Source: Oscillospiraceae bacterium (GTDB taxonomy: Bacteria > Bacillota > Clostridia > Oscillospirales > Ruminococcaceae). From it: 64,000 nucleotides of DNA. Location: positions 1-64,000 of the forward strand of contig JAUNSK010000018.1 in NCBI GenBank assembly GCA_030539275.1. Direction: 5' to 3'. This document shows, piece after piece, positions 37,133 through 45,783 of this stretch; the stretch's first letter is position 1; every line of letters starts with the position of its first letter. The notes beneath the pieces are model-generated. The model was not told the origin of the DNA and searched no databases. It was given only the letters and a program-made list of their open reading frames with translations. Both the position numbers and the translations under genes were made by a program.

Positions 37133-38089
37133 ATGCAAAATGTTAAAAAAATAGATATAGATAAAAATCAAAACGGCAAGCGGAGCAGAAGGCGCCGCAG
37201 AAATTTTGTAGGTTATTATTTTATTGTTATTTTTCTGGTTGTGACGATCGGCGTTTCTCTGTCTGTAACACTTCTTTTTAATATAAATGATATTGTTGTT
37301 ACAGGTAATACACTTTATGATAGTGTCGAGATAATCAAAGCGACAGGTATAGTGAAAGGCGATAATCTTGTACGCCTTAATACAGAAGACGCCGAGAAAA
37401 ATATACTTAAAAAAATGCTGTATGTAGATGATGTAAAAATAAAAAAAGGTTTTCCGGATAAACTATATATAAGCCTTACACCAAGTGTTGCTATGGCATA
37501 TGTTCAGTGTCAGGGCGGTTATATGCTTATAAGCCATGGCTGGAGAATACTCGATCTGACAGAGACCCCTCAGGATCAGTCTCTTCTTGTTATAAACGGA
37601 TTTAATCCTGAATCAACTGACAGAGCTACAAAAGCCAGTAGTATTGATGCAGGAAAAAATGCAATATTATCACAGATGCTGGCGCAGATCGACGAACAGC
37701 AGATGCAGAATTTAATATCGATAGATCTAAGTGATAAATTTAATCTGAAAATAAATTATGACAACAGGATCACTATTGTAATCGGTAATTCAACCGATAT
37801 CAAGTATAAACTAAAGTTTGCAAATCAGCTGCTGACCCAGACGCAGGAGCTTGGAGAAAATAAAAAAGGCTATCTGATATATCATGAATCACACGGATAC
37901 TCTTTTATTACAGAAGAGGAATACAATCAGATAAATGAAAAGGCAGCAAATGCAGCAGTAAGTACTGAAATTTTTGATGCTTCAGGGACAGATGTTTCGT
38001 CATCATCAGGTACAGAAATTACAGATACAGGAAATACTTCTCAGCCACTTACAACTGATGAATCGGCTGAGGATATGCCACAGCAGTAA
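37133..38089 (+). CDS. divIB: Division protein DivIB/FtsQ
   Basis: Bitopic divisome protein, 318 residues from the ATG at 37133 (AAAGG ten bases upstream; an ATG at 37124 lies too close to the site). A very basic head (KRSRRRRRN) precedes the membrane helix YYFIVIFLVVTIGVSL. The POTRA domain follows (INDIVVTGNTLYDSVEIIKATGI), then the FtsQ beta domain and a Ser/Thr-rich acidic tail. Confidence 0.88.
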   Translation: MQNVKKIDIDKNQNGKRSRRRRRNFVGYYFIVIFLVVTIGVSLSVTLLFNINDIVVTGNTLYDSVEIIKATGIVKGDNLVRLNTEDAEKNILKKMLYVDDVKIKKGFPDKLYISLTPSVAMAYVQCQGGYMLISHGWRILDLTETPQDQSLLVINGFNPESTDRATKASSIDAGKNAILSQMLAQIDEQQMQNLISIDLSDKFNLKINYDNRITIVIGNSTDIKYKLKFANQLLTQTQELGENKKGYLIYHESHGYSFITEEEYNQINEKAANAAVSTEIFDASGTDVSSSSGTEITDTGNTSQPLTTDESAEDMPQQ

Positions 38090-38289
38090 CTGAGCAAAAA
38101 ATGTGCTGATTTGGCAAATTTCAATAAAAACTCAGAAGCTTTTTTTTAAATTTGACTTGAAATTAACGCGCAAATGTGATAATATATTAATAAATGTTAT
38201 TTTATTAAAGGGTAATATAGATGAGGGAAATTGGGTTTTAGATTTAAGAGTTTAGTTATTGATTAGTATAAATTGAGAGGAGTATTTAA

Positions 38290-39399
38290 ATGGCAGGATT
38301 TGTTTTTGAAAATGATTCATATGATCCCGAGGTAAATATAAAAGTCATAGGAGTAGGCGGTGGCGGAGGAAATGCTCTGAATTGTATGGCTGATTCCGGT
38401 GTACACGATATCGAGTACATAGCGATAAATACGGATGCATCGGCGTTAAGAAATTCAAAAGCAACATCGAAGATCCAGATAGGCGCTAAGCTTACCAGAG
38501 GAAGAGGTGCAGGAAACAAACCTGAAGTAGGCGAAAGATCTGCACAGGAAAATAAAGAAGAAATAGCTGCAGCTCTCAAGGATGCAGATATGATATTTAT
38601 TACTGCAGGTATGGGCGGCGGAACAGGTACCGGTGCAGCACCTGTAGTAGCTCAGATCGCTCAGGAGATGGAGATACTTACTGTAGCAGTAGTAACAAAA
38701 CCGTTTTTGTTTGAAAGAGAGCAGAAAATGCTTCAGGCAGAACGCGGAATTGCTGAACTTAAAAAATATGTTGACTCATTAATAGTTATCCCGAATGAAA
38801 AACTGCTCGTTGGTCTTGACAAGCCTCTGACTATGAGAGAGTCATTCTCACTTGCAGATGATATACTTAAAACAGGTGTAAAGAGCATTTCAGATCTTAT
38901 TGTTGATGACGGATTTATCAACCTTGATTTCGCCGATGTTTCCACGATCATGAAGGGTGCAGGTTATGCACATATGGCAATCGGTTATGGTTCAGGCAAG
39001 GACAAGGCTACAGATGCAGCCAAGGCTGTTATCTCAAGTCCGCTTCTTGAAACATCTATCTCCGGTGCTAACAGGCTCCTTATCAATATTGCAATGAGCG
39101 AGGATGTACTTGCTGAAGATGTTGATACAGCTACAAAGATGATCACAGATACAGCTGCTGATGATGTTGAATTTATCTTCGGTACAGCTTTCAAGGAAGA
39201 TATGCAGGATGAAATGCGTATTACTGTTATTGCAGCAGGTTTCGGTGATGCAAAGAACGTTATTTCTATTGATAATCCGCTTATAGATGATAAGCCGGTT
39301 ACACCAGTTATCCAGAAATCACAGCCTGTACAGAGTTCAGTTTCGTCTGATGAAGATGATCTGGATGCAATATTCAAGATTCTCGATAATAAAAAGTAA
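38290..39399 (+). CDS. ftsZ: Cell-division GTPase FtsZ
   Basis: Tubulin homologue that forms the Z-ring. 369 residues: IGVGGGGGNALN, tubulin signature GGGTGTGAAPVVA, and the synergy-loop region NLDFADVSTIMKGAGYAHMAIG. The linker is short, and the C-terminal peptide is DEDDLDAIFKILDNKK, which is acidic and lacks the usual arginine-rich end. GAGAGGAG precedes the ATG. It is followed by a perfect terminator hairpin. Confidence 0.98.
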   Translation: MAGFVFENDSYDPEVNIKVIGVGGGGGNALNCMADSGVHDIEYIAINTDASALRNSKATSKIQIGAKLTRGRGAGNKPEVGERSAQENKEEIAAALKDADMIFITAGMGGGTGTGAAPVVAQIAQEMEILTVAVVTKPFLFEREQKMLQAERGIAELKKYVDSLIVIPNEKLLVGLDKPLTMRESFSLADDILKTGVKSISDLIVDDGFINLDFADVSTIMKGAGYAHMAIGYGSGKDKATDAAKAVISSPLLETSISGANRLLINIAMSEDVLAEDVDTATKMITDTAADDVEFIFGTAFKEDMQDEMRITVIAAGFGDAKNVISIDNPLIDDKPVTPVIQKSQPVQSSVSSDEDDLDAIFKILDNKK

Positions 39400-39420
39400 A
39401 TTGAATATATTTAAGAAACC

Positions 39421-39452
39421 GTACACGTATTTAATACGTGTACGATTTTCAT
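39421..39452 (+). terminator. Terminator of ftsZ and the dcw cluster
   Basis: A perfect 11-bp stem GTACACGTATT/AATACGTGTAC (39421-39431, 39433-39443), then GATTTTCATT. Confidence 0.75.
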
Positions 39453-39648
39453 TAATTGCTGTTATAATAAGTATATTAGCTTTGTATAATGTAATTTTGC
39501 ACTAAAACATGGAATAAACCTTGTTCAATATGTTAGATTGATAATACCAGTAAAAGTATGATATAATAATGTTGTATAAAATTGCATTTTATAATGGGAA
39601 ATACAATTATCTTGTAATAAACTTATAGCAAAAGGAGTGCTTTGAATT

Positions 39649-41127
39649 ATGGAGAGCGAAGAACGTTCTGAGGGTTTAGGATTATTAAAGGATGCACCGC
39701 TTGGCAAAAAGGGTTTTGACAAGGCTGATGTTCTCAGATATATCAATGATATGAGTGCGCAGATGACTGAACTCGAAAAACAATTAAGTGAAGCTAAAGC
39801 AGCGCAGACACCGGCAGTCGACATGTCTTCTTATAAAAGTAAGATCTCAAGTCTTGAAGGTGAAGTCAAAACACTTACTAACAAAGTTAATTCAGTAAAC
39901 ATTGTTATTAAGAAGACAGAAGAAGCACTTGATTCAGAGAAAAAAGCCAGACAGAGTGAAAAAAATCTTTATGAGGCTGAACGTGCTAAATATACTGAAA
40001 CAATAAATGATCTGACAGCTAACGGAGCATCTGGCGGCAGCGGTAATAATGACGAACTTAAAAAACAGATCGCCGAAAAGGACAAGCTTCTCAAATCTAA
40101 AGATGATCTGCTCATAAGCAAGGAAAAAGATCTTATCAATGCAAAAAAATCTGCAGCTATGAAAGAACAGCAGATCGAAGAACTTAACAGCCAGATCGCA
40201 GAGCTTAAGGAAAACGGTACAAGTTCAGATTCACAGTTTGCAAGTACATTTGATATTGGAAATGTATTTATCGAAGCTCAGAATACAGCTAAAAAGATCA
40301 CGATAGAGGCTCAGAATGCTGCAAACAAGGTTACTGAAGAAGCTAAACAGCAGGCAGATACAACAGTAAGTGAAGCTGAGAAAAAAGCGTCAGCTACAAT
40401 CAGTGATGCACAGACAAAAGCAAATAATATGATCACAGAAGCTGAAGAAAAGAGCCGCAAGACGATTGAAGATGCTAAAACAGAGGCACAGAAGATCGTG
40501 AGCGATGCAAAGGAAAATGTTGAAAAGAAAACTCTGACTGTAAACCAGCAGACAGCTGATATGATGAGAATATCTGAAAACATTAAAAATTCATTCAAGG
40601 CTGATTTTGAAAAACTCAGATCAAATCTGAAAGATGTATCAGAGCTTATGTCAGTTCTTACATCTGATGTTTCAAAGACTGTAAGTGATGCAGATTCCAA
40701 GATCGACAAGTACAGCTCAATCATGTTTGATGATGCAAAGCTTAAGGAGTTCCTTGATACTTTATCTGACGACCAGAAGAAAAATATTGAAAATATCAAA
40801 AAAGGTGAGAACACACATGCTTCTGAAAAGAAAAATGAAAATAATCACCCTGATAATTCAAAACATTCAAACAATTCAGATAATTCAAAGGATAATACAT
40901 ATAAGGTAAACAACAAAGCTACATGGGCTATGGATGACCTGGAGGCACTTACAAAACAGGTTGAGATAACAGCTTCCTCCAAAAATCAGAATGACAACAA
41001 GTCAAAAGACCATGAAAAGGTTGTTAAACCTGTCCAGTCAGTAAAGATGCAGCCAAAGGCTTCAGACAAGTGGAAGGAAGACCTGGCAGCACTTGCAAAA
41101 GAAGCAGAAATAAATGAAAATGTTTAA
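39649..41127 (+). CDS. DivIVA-like coiled-coil protein with paired C-terminal motifs
   Basis: 492 residues, cytosolic, acidic and almost wholly helical. The N-terminus GKKGFDKADVLRYINDMSAQM resembles the DivIVA lipid-binding head. Long coiled coils follow at about residues 38-110 and 140-195, and a regular Ala/Glu-rich heptad stretch at about 205-300. Residues about 390-425 form a low-complexity Asn/Ser/Lys linker. The C-terminus carries two copies of W-x-x-D-L-x-A-L-x-K-x-x-E-I (WAMDDLEALTKQVEI and WKEDLAALAKEAEI). Position right after ftsZ and the DivIVA-like head suggest a division or polarity scaffold; that is inference. Confidence 0.65.
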   Translation: MESEERSEGLGLLKDAPLGKKGFDKADVLRYINDMSAQMTELEKQLSEAKAAQTPAVDMSSYKSKISSLEGEVKTLTNKVNSVNIVIKKTEEALDSEKKARQSEKNLYEAERAKYTETINDLTANGASGGSGNNDELKKQIAEKDKLLKSKDDLLISKEKDLINAKKSAAMKEQQIEELNSQIAELKENGTSSDSQFASTFDIGNVFIEAQNTAKKITIEAQNAANKVTEEAKQQADTTVSEAEKKASATISDAQTKANNMITEAEEKSRKTIEDAKTEAQKIVSDAKENVEKKTLTVNQQTADMMRISENIKNSFKADFEKLRSNLKDVSELMSVLTSDVSKTVSDADSKIDKYSSIMFDDAKLKEFLDTLSDDQKKNIENIKKGENTHASEKKNENNHPDNSKHSNNSDNSKDNTYKVNNKATWAMDDLEALTKQVEITASSKNQNDNKSKDHEKVVKPVQSVKMQPKASDKWKEDLAALAKEAEINENV

Positions 41128-41132
41128 TTTAA

Positions 41133-41170
41133 TTCAGGAAACTGTTCATACAGTTTCCTGAAATTTATGT
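41133..41170 (+). terminator. Terminator of the coiled-coil gene
   Basis: TTCAGGAAACTG (41133-41144) pairs with CAGTTTCCTGAA (41151-41162), followed by ATTTATGTT. Confidence 0.65.
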
Positions 41171-41195
41171 TAAGTTGAATAAGTGAGATGAGTTT

Positions 41196-41756
41196 ATGAG
41201 TACTGAAATAAAGATCGCAACAGAAGAAATAAAAAAGCATGCCGGTACCCTTAAGATAGGTGATAAGGTACTTCTGACAGGCTATGTTTATACATCAAGA
41301 GATGCTGCACACAAACGTATAAATGAAATGCTTGATAAGGGTGAAAAGCTCCCGTATGAGCTTGAAGGCGCTGTTATTTACTATGCAGGTCCTACACCGG
41401 CAAAACCTGGTCAGGCTATAGGATCATGCGGTCCTACAACATCAGGAAGAATGGATAAGTTTGCACCAAGATTTCTGGATCTCGGACTCGCAGCTATGAT
41501 CGGAAAAGGTGAAAGAAATCAGGAAGTCAGAGAAGCTATAGTAAGAAATAAGGCAGTTTATTTCTGCGCAGTAGGCGGTGCAGGTGCACTTGCATCAAAA
41601 TGTATCAAAAGCTGTGAGGTAATAGCATTTGAGGACCTTGGCTGTGAGTCGGTCAAACGGCTTTATTTTGAAGACTTTCCGGTTGTCGTATGCAATGACT
41701 GTGACGGCGGAGATATCTTTTCACAGGGACGTTCAAAGTACTGCAGTGCAGAGTAA
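41196..41756 (+). CDS. Fumarase/tartrate dehydratase beta subunit (class I, C-terminal half)
   Basis: 186 residues matching the swivel domain of class I Fe-S hydro-lyases: IGDKVLLTGYVYTSRDAAHKR, YYAGPTPAKPGQAIGSCGPTTSGRMD, and GKGERNQEV. It works only with an alpha subunit that carries the [4Fe-4S] cluster; no alpha gene is adjacent, so the partner must be elsewhere or the gene was separated by rearrangement. The substrate may be fumarate/malate or L-tartrate. It is followed by a strong terminator. Confidence 0.9.
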   Translation: MSTEIKIATEEIKKHAGTLKIGDKVLLTGYVYTSRDAAHKRINEMLDKGEKLPYELEGAVIYYAGPTPAKPGQAIGSCGPTTSGRMDKFAPRFLDLGLAAMIGKGERNQEVREAIVRNKAVYFCAVGGAGALASKCIKSCEVIAFEDLGCESVKRLYFEDFPVVVCNDCDGGDIFSQGRSKYCSAE

Positions 41757-41768
41757 TATAAAAATTAA

Positions 41769-41811
41769 ACAGGCTTTCATTCAATACCGGATGAAAGCCT
41801 GTTTTTTTTGT
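41769..41811. terminator. Terminator between convergent genes
   Basis: ACAGGCTTTCAT (41769-41780) pairs with ATGAAAGCCTGT (41791-41802), then eight T. Confidence 0.9.
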
Positions 41812-41865
41812 ATTTATCAGTGTTTGTAAAAATATGAACATTTAATAGAAAATGAACTCTTAAAA

Positions 41866-43041
41866 TTAAAAGTCAGGCTCTGTACCGTAGTATATACAGG
41901 TAAACAGCCTGCTCATTTCTTCAGGAGTTACTGATCTTGGATTAGATCCTGTGCAGGCATCACCAGCAGCATTTTCTGACACAGACTGGAGTTTTTCTTT
42001 AAACTCATTTTCATCAATTCCGAATTCCTTAAGGGTTCTCGGAATTGAGAGCCTGCGGTTATATTCATCTATTTTGCCGCAAAGCGCATTAATAAGTTCT
42101 TCATCAGTTTTGCCTTCGAGTCCGATGTATCTCGCAATATCTGCATAGCGTGATGCATCTTTTTTAGCATTATATTTAATTACATACGGCAGGTATATAG
42201 CATTTGCACATCCATGAGGTATGTGTCCTGTGGAGAAGGCTGCACCAGTTTTATGAGCCATGGAATGAACAATTCCGAGCAGAGCATTTGAAAAAGCCAT
42301 TCCTGCAAGACACTGAGCATAATGCATCTGTTCTCTTGCGTCAGAATCTCCGTCATATGAATCAGGAAGATACTTAAGGACCATATCTATAGCTTTTAAA
42401 GCAAGTGGATCAGTAAACGGTGAATTAAGTGTTGATACATAAGCTTCAACAGCATGTGTCAGTGCATCCATACCTGTATGTGCTGCAAGTCTGGCTGGCA
42501 TAGTTTCGGCCAGAACAGGATCAACAATTGCAATATCAGGAGTGATATTGAAGTCTGCCAGAGGATACTTGATTCCTTTTGAATAGTCAGTTATTACTGA
42601 AAAAGCAGTTACTTCAGTTGCTGTTCCGGAAGTAGAACCAATGGCAATAAATTTTGCTTTCTGACGAAGCTCCGGAAAATTAAAAGGTGTGATCAGATCA
42701 TCAAATGAAATATCAGGGTACTCATAAAATGCCCACATTGCTTTTGCAGCATCTATCGGTGATCCGCCTCCCATAGAGATGATCCAGTCCGGCTGGAATT
42801 CCTGCATTGCTCTGGCGCCGTTCATAACAGTCTCAACCGAAGGGTCAGGTTCAACGTTTTCAAAAAGACTTACTTCAATTCCTGCTTCCTGAAGATAAGA
42901 TATTGCTTTATCCAGAAATCCGAATTTTTTCATTGAGCCGCCGCCGACAACAATGATCGCTTTTCTTCCTTTAATAGTTTTTAGTGTTTCCAGTGAGCCT
43001 TTTCCATAGTAAATGTCTCTTGGAAGTGTAAACCGTGCCAT
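41866..43041 (-). CDS. Iron-containing alcohol dehydrogenase
   Basis: 391 residues of the Fe-ADH (group III) family, reducing aldehydes to alcohols with NAD(P)H, here probably in fermentation. Seen: the cofactor loop VVGGGSMKKFG and GGGSPIDAAKAMW, TSGTATEVTAFSV, then the metal ligands: Asp in DPVLAETMP, His in LAAHTGMDALTHAVEAY, and two His in GIVHSMAHKTGAAF...HIPHG. GGAGGACTATAT precedes the ATG. It diverges from the membrane-protein gene at 43261 across a region with a palindrome. Confidence 0.94.
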   Translation of the reverse strand: MARFTLPRDIYYGKGSLETLKTIKGRKAIIVVGGGSMKKFGFLDKAISYLQEAGIEVSLFENVEPDPSVETVMNGARAMQEFQPDWIISMGGGSPIDAAKAMWAFYEYPDISFDDLITPFNFPELRQKAKFIAIGSTSGTATEVTAFSVITDYSKGIKYPLADFNITPDIAIVDPVLAETMPARLAAHTGMDALTHAVEAYVSTLNSPFTDPLALKAIDMVLKYLPDSYDGDSDAREQMHYAQCLAGMAFSNALLGIVHSMAHKTGAAFSTGHIPHGCANAIYLPYVIKYNAKKDASRYADIARYIGLEGKTDEELINALCGKIDEYNRRLSIPRTLKEFGIDENEFKEKLQSVSENAAGDACTGSNPRSVTPEEMSRLFTCIYYGTEPDF

Positions 43042-43166
43042 ATATAGTCCTCCTTAATATAATTCTGTATTGTTTAATAAAGATATAAAGTATATACTAA
43101 AATATTTTAAGCCAGAATCTGATAAATATGTTGTGGAAATATATGCATCTGTGTTTTTCATTATAA

Positions 43167-43182
43167 AGTGACAAATGTCACT
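43167..43182. promoter_or_regulatory. Palindrome AGTGACA-AA-TGTCACT, candidate operator
   Basis: Perfect 7-bp arms, in the 219-base gap between the divergent alcohol dehydrogenase and the membrane protein; further TGACA copies lie at 43190 and 43197. The protein that would bind is unknown. Confidence 0.45.
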
Positions 43183-43260
43183 GCAGAAATGACACATGAC
43201 ATATATCATTATTTGTAATTCTGTTTTATAATTAAATTATGGAAATGCGTTACATATTAT

Positions 43261-45657
43261 ATGACAGCATGTTCAGGGGGTGAGGATATTATACTGGTAT
43301 CTATCGTTATCTGGGCCATTTTGCCGTTGTTTCTTATACCTTTGACAATTATCCAGAACATTCAGAAAAAAAGACTGAAACAGGAACTTGATTGTATCAG
43401 AAATAATCCTGTAAAAAGATCAGAAACAGGTATTTGTTCCGGAAGTATAAGTTATCAGCATCCGTCATATACAGGGGGTTGCGTTAATGCATCTGATCAG
43501 ATTTCTGAATCAGAAAATAAAAAAGATATTAACTCAAATCTGATATTGATTCTCGGAGTAATATTAATAATACTTGCAGGACTGATTTTCTCAACAACCA
43601 GATGGGCATATATGACAAACCAGGCGAAAACAATTTCAGTTATCTCAGTCAGCGTTGTTTTCTTTGCTGTGTGTGAAATATCTGAAAGGAAGCTCAGGCT
43701 TAATAAAACCGGTATTGCATTCTTCATTCTTGGCGGTGTGTTCCTTCCGGTTTCAGTTCTGGCAATGGCATTTTTTAATCTGTTCGGGACATGGTTTTCT
43801 ATGACCGGCAGGGGATGTTTTATAGTATATATGACATTTTTTCTGCTGGCAGGGCTTGTTTCATTTGCCGGTGTACTGAAGTACAAAGTAAGCTTATGCG
43901 CATATATGAGTCTGCAGGCATTATCATTTTCATTGTTTTTTCTGAGTCTGCATTTTGAAAATGATCTGGTTGTTACGGTTGTAATGGGTGTGTCCTCATT
44001 TCTTGCTATGGCATTCAAGACCCCATGCTGCGACAGTAATATAATTAAAAATGTGTATTACAGATCATTTGAACGTTTTGCTGTTGTAAATATTATATTG
44101 ACAGGAATGTTAAGCAACTTTAATTCATTGATAAATTATAATAATATATGGCACTGTGCATTTGCCGCAGCAGTACTGACCGCAGGGACTCTCTGGTCAG
44201 CAATAAGACTTGACCTTGTGGTTCTGAAGACAGCCGTATCAGCCGAAGTGATCTGGTTTGCAGTATGTGCTGCAAAAGCTGTACAAACGTTATCAGAATA
44301 TACAGTAACTGAACAGGTGACATCGGTTGTATATCTTGCGGCATTTCTGTTATTTACGTTTGTTCCGGCTGTAAAAAATATTTTTTCACAGTCAGTTCTT
44401 ATATTTGCATGCTTTATGACTTATGTTATTGCATCCGGGGATCTTTTAGTCACAGCATGTCTTTTCATTTCCGTTTTGGTTTTATTTCTCTATAATAAAA
44501 ATAATACAGTTCAGGCAGTAAGCGCATGGTTCATTCCCTGTGTGCTTGATATGATTTTCCTCATTACGCTTGATAGTTGTACAAACCTTGGGCCGGTTGT
44601 ACTGAAAATGATGACGGTAACTGCTCTCTCTTGTCTTTCAGTTGCGTCATTTATATTTTTATTAAAGTCAAATAAAAAAGCTGAATATCTCAATACCTCA
44701 GCGGACTCACTGGCAGCTATAACGGCAGCGGCTTTTGCAATAACAGATTTTGATGCGGCTGCTGCAGCTCTGGCTGCAGGAATACTCTTTTCAGTAAAGA
44801 CAGCAGTATGTATAAGGTTAAAAAAGGGCAGATCAGCCGGTTTGTATATGTATACTGCATTGCTTCTTTTAATGATTTATGCGTTTACCTCTGTAATGCC
44901 AACGCTGAGGGCAGACAGACGTGACACAACAGTAATGATAGTTCTGATGTGTATATGGCTGGCAATGGTCATTTCAGGCCTGCTTCTTAAGAGAATAAAC
45001 AGTATATGTGCAAGTGCTCTTGTGAATATGTCTGCAGTTTCTCTTGGTGTTGCTTTTATTTATAATTTGTACACCGGTGACGGAGATCTTGTGTACATAA
45101 TACTTTTCTCATTTGCTGCATACTTTGCGGCAATAACATACATAAAAAAAACAAAAGATACACGAGTCATATTGCTGAGTACGGCAGCTGTGTTTTTTCA
45201 GTCTGGAGTAATATTTCAGAACGCTGTTGATATTCCTGAGATTATTAAAGATGAGTATTATTTAGCTGCAGCTGGGATTATCTTACTCGCATGGCGATTT
45301 ATCTGGGAAGACAGACATACACTGGACATTATTGCATTTGTGTATGCCGTAATATCAACAGTTTTTCTTATGCTGCGTGCAATATGGGGTGAGAAGGAGT
45401 ATGATGCCATTATACTTGCAGTGCTCCTTTCGGTAACGATGACAGTATCTTATTTATTAAACCAGAAGCTTTGGCTGAGATTTTCAGGATCATCACTTAT
45501 AGTTCTCGTTTTATATATAACAAGAAGCTTCTGGTTATCGATAGAGTGGTGGGTTTATCTTCTATGCGCCGGGGCCGGATTTATTGCTTTTTCGGGGATT
45601 AATGAATACAAAAAAATCAGGGGAACTATAAAAGAAAAAAATAATAAAAAACTTTAA
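43261..45657 (+). CDS. Large polytopic membrane protein, DUF2157-like, unknown function
   Basis: 798 residues with one early hydrophobic segment (residues 10-30), a 60-residue polar loop, then some twenty closely packed helices to the end. The block around residue 100 (LILGVILIILAGLIFSTTRWAYM) and the repeated helices resemble DUF2157-type proteins. No catalytic motif is visible. The start is uncertain: the ATG at 43261 has no ribosome binding site, while AGGGGGTGAGG lies 12 bases inside. A 14-codon open frame (ATG 43237, stop TGA 43279-43281) overlaps the start region and could be a leader peptide. Confidence 0.6.
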   Translation: MTACSGGEDIILVSIVIWAILPLFLIPLTIIQNIQKKRLKQELDCIRNNPVKRSETGICSGSISYQHPSYTGGCVNASDQISESENKKDINSNLILILGVILIILAGLIFSTTRWAYMTNQAKTISVISVSVVFFAVCEISERKLRLNKTGIAFFILGGVFLPVSVLAMAFFNLFGTWFSMTGRGCFIVYMTFFLLAGLVSFAGVLKYKVSLCAYMSLQALSFSLFFLSLHFENDLVVTVVMGVSSFLAMAFKTPCCDSNIIKNVYYRSFERFAVVNIILTGMLSNFNSLINYNNIWHCAFAAAVLTAGTLWSAIRLDLVVLKTAVSAEVIWFAVCAAKAVQTLSEYTVTEQVTSVVYLAAFLLFTFVPAVKNIFSQSVLIFACFMTYVIASGDLLVTACLFISVLVLFLYNKNNTVQAVSAWFIPCVLDMIFLITLDSCTNLGPVVLKMMTVTALSCLSVASFIFLLKSNKKAEYLNTSADSLAAITAAAFAITDFDAAAAALAAGILFSVKTAVCIRLKKGRSAGLYMYTALLLLMIYAFTSVMPTLRADRRDTTVMIVLMCIWLAMVISGLLLKRINSICASALVNMSAVSLGVAFIYNLYTGDGDLVYIILFSFAAYFAAITYIKKTKDTRVILLSTAAVFFQSGVIFQNAVDIPEIIKDEYYLAAAGIILLAWRFIWEDRHTLDIIAFVYAVISTVFLMLRAIWGEKEYDAIILAVLLSVTMTVSYLLNQKLWLRFSGSSLIVLVLYITRSFWLSIEWWVYLLCAGAGFIAFSGINEYKKIRGTIKEKNNKKL

Positions 45658-45696
45658 AAAAAATAAAAATAATGTGTAGAATAAGATAAAATAAAT

Positions 45697-45733
45697 AAAA
45701 ATCGGAGAGTTTTCTTCACTCTCCGATTTTTTC
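45697..45733 (+). terminator. Terminator of the membrane-protein gene
   Basis: AAAATCGGAGAGT pairs with ACTCTCCGATTTT (arms 45698-45710 and 45718-45730), with T6. Confidence 0.9.
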
Positions 45734-45762
45734 TTGAAAAAAACAATAAAAAAGTATATAAT
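45734..45762 (+). promoter_or_regulatory. Promoter of the 7TM kinase-regulator pair
   Basis: TTGAAA (45734-45739), 17 bases, TATAAT (45757-45762); the mRNA leader would be only about 15 bases and contain CGGAGG. Confidence 0.55.
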
Positions 45763-45783
45763 AATTTTCGGAGGATTAAATCT

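Noticed and set aside
40311-40814. 167-codon minus-strand frame opposite the coiled-coil gene
   Set aside because: Ser/Leu-rich antisense of a regular Ala/Glu heptad region; typical artefact of biased composition.
43497-44018. 173-codon minus-strand frame opposite the large membrane protein
   Set aside because: Antisense shadow of hydrophobic codons, no start signal.
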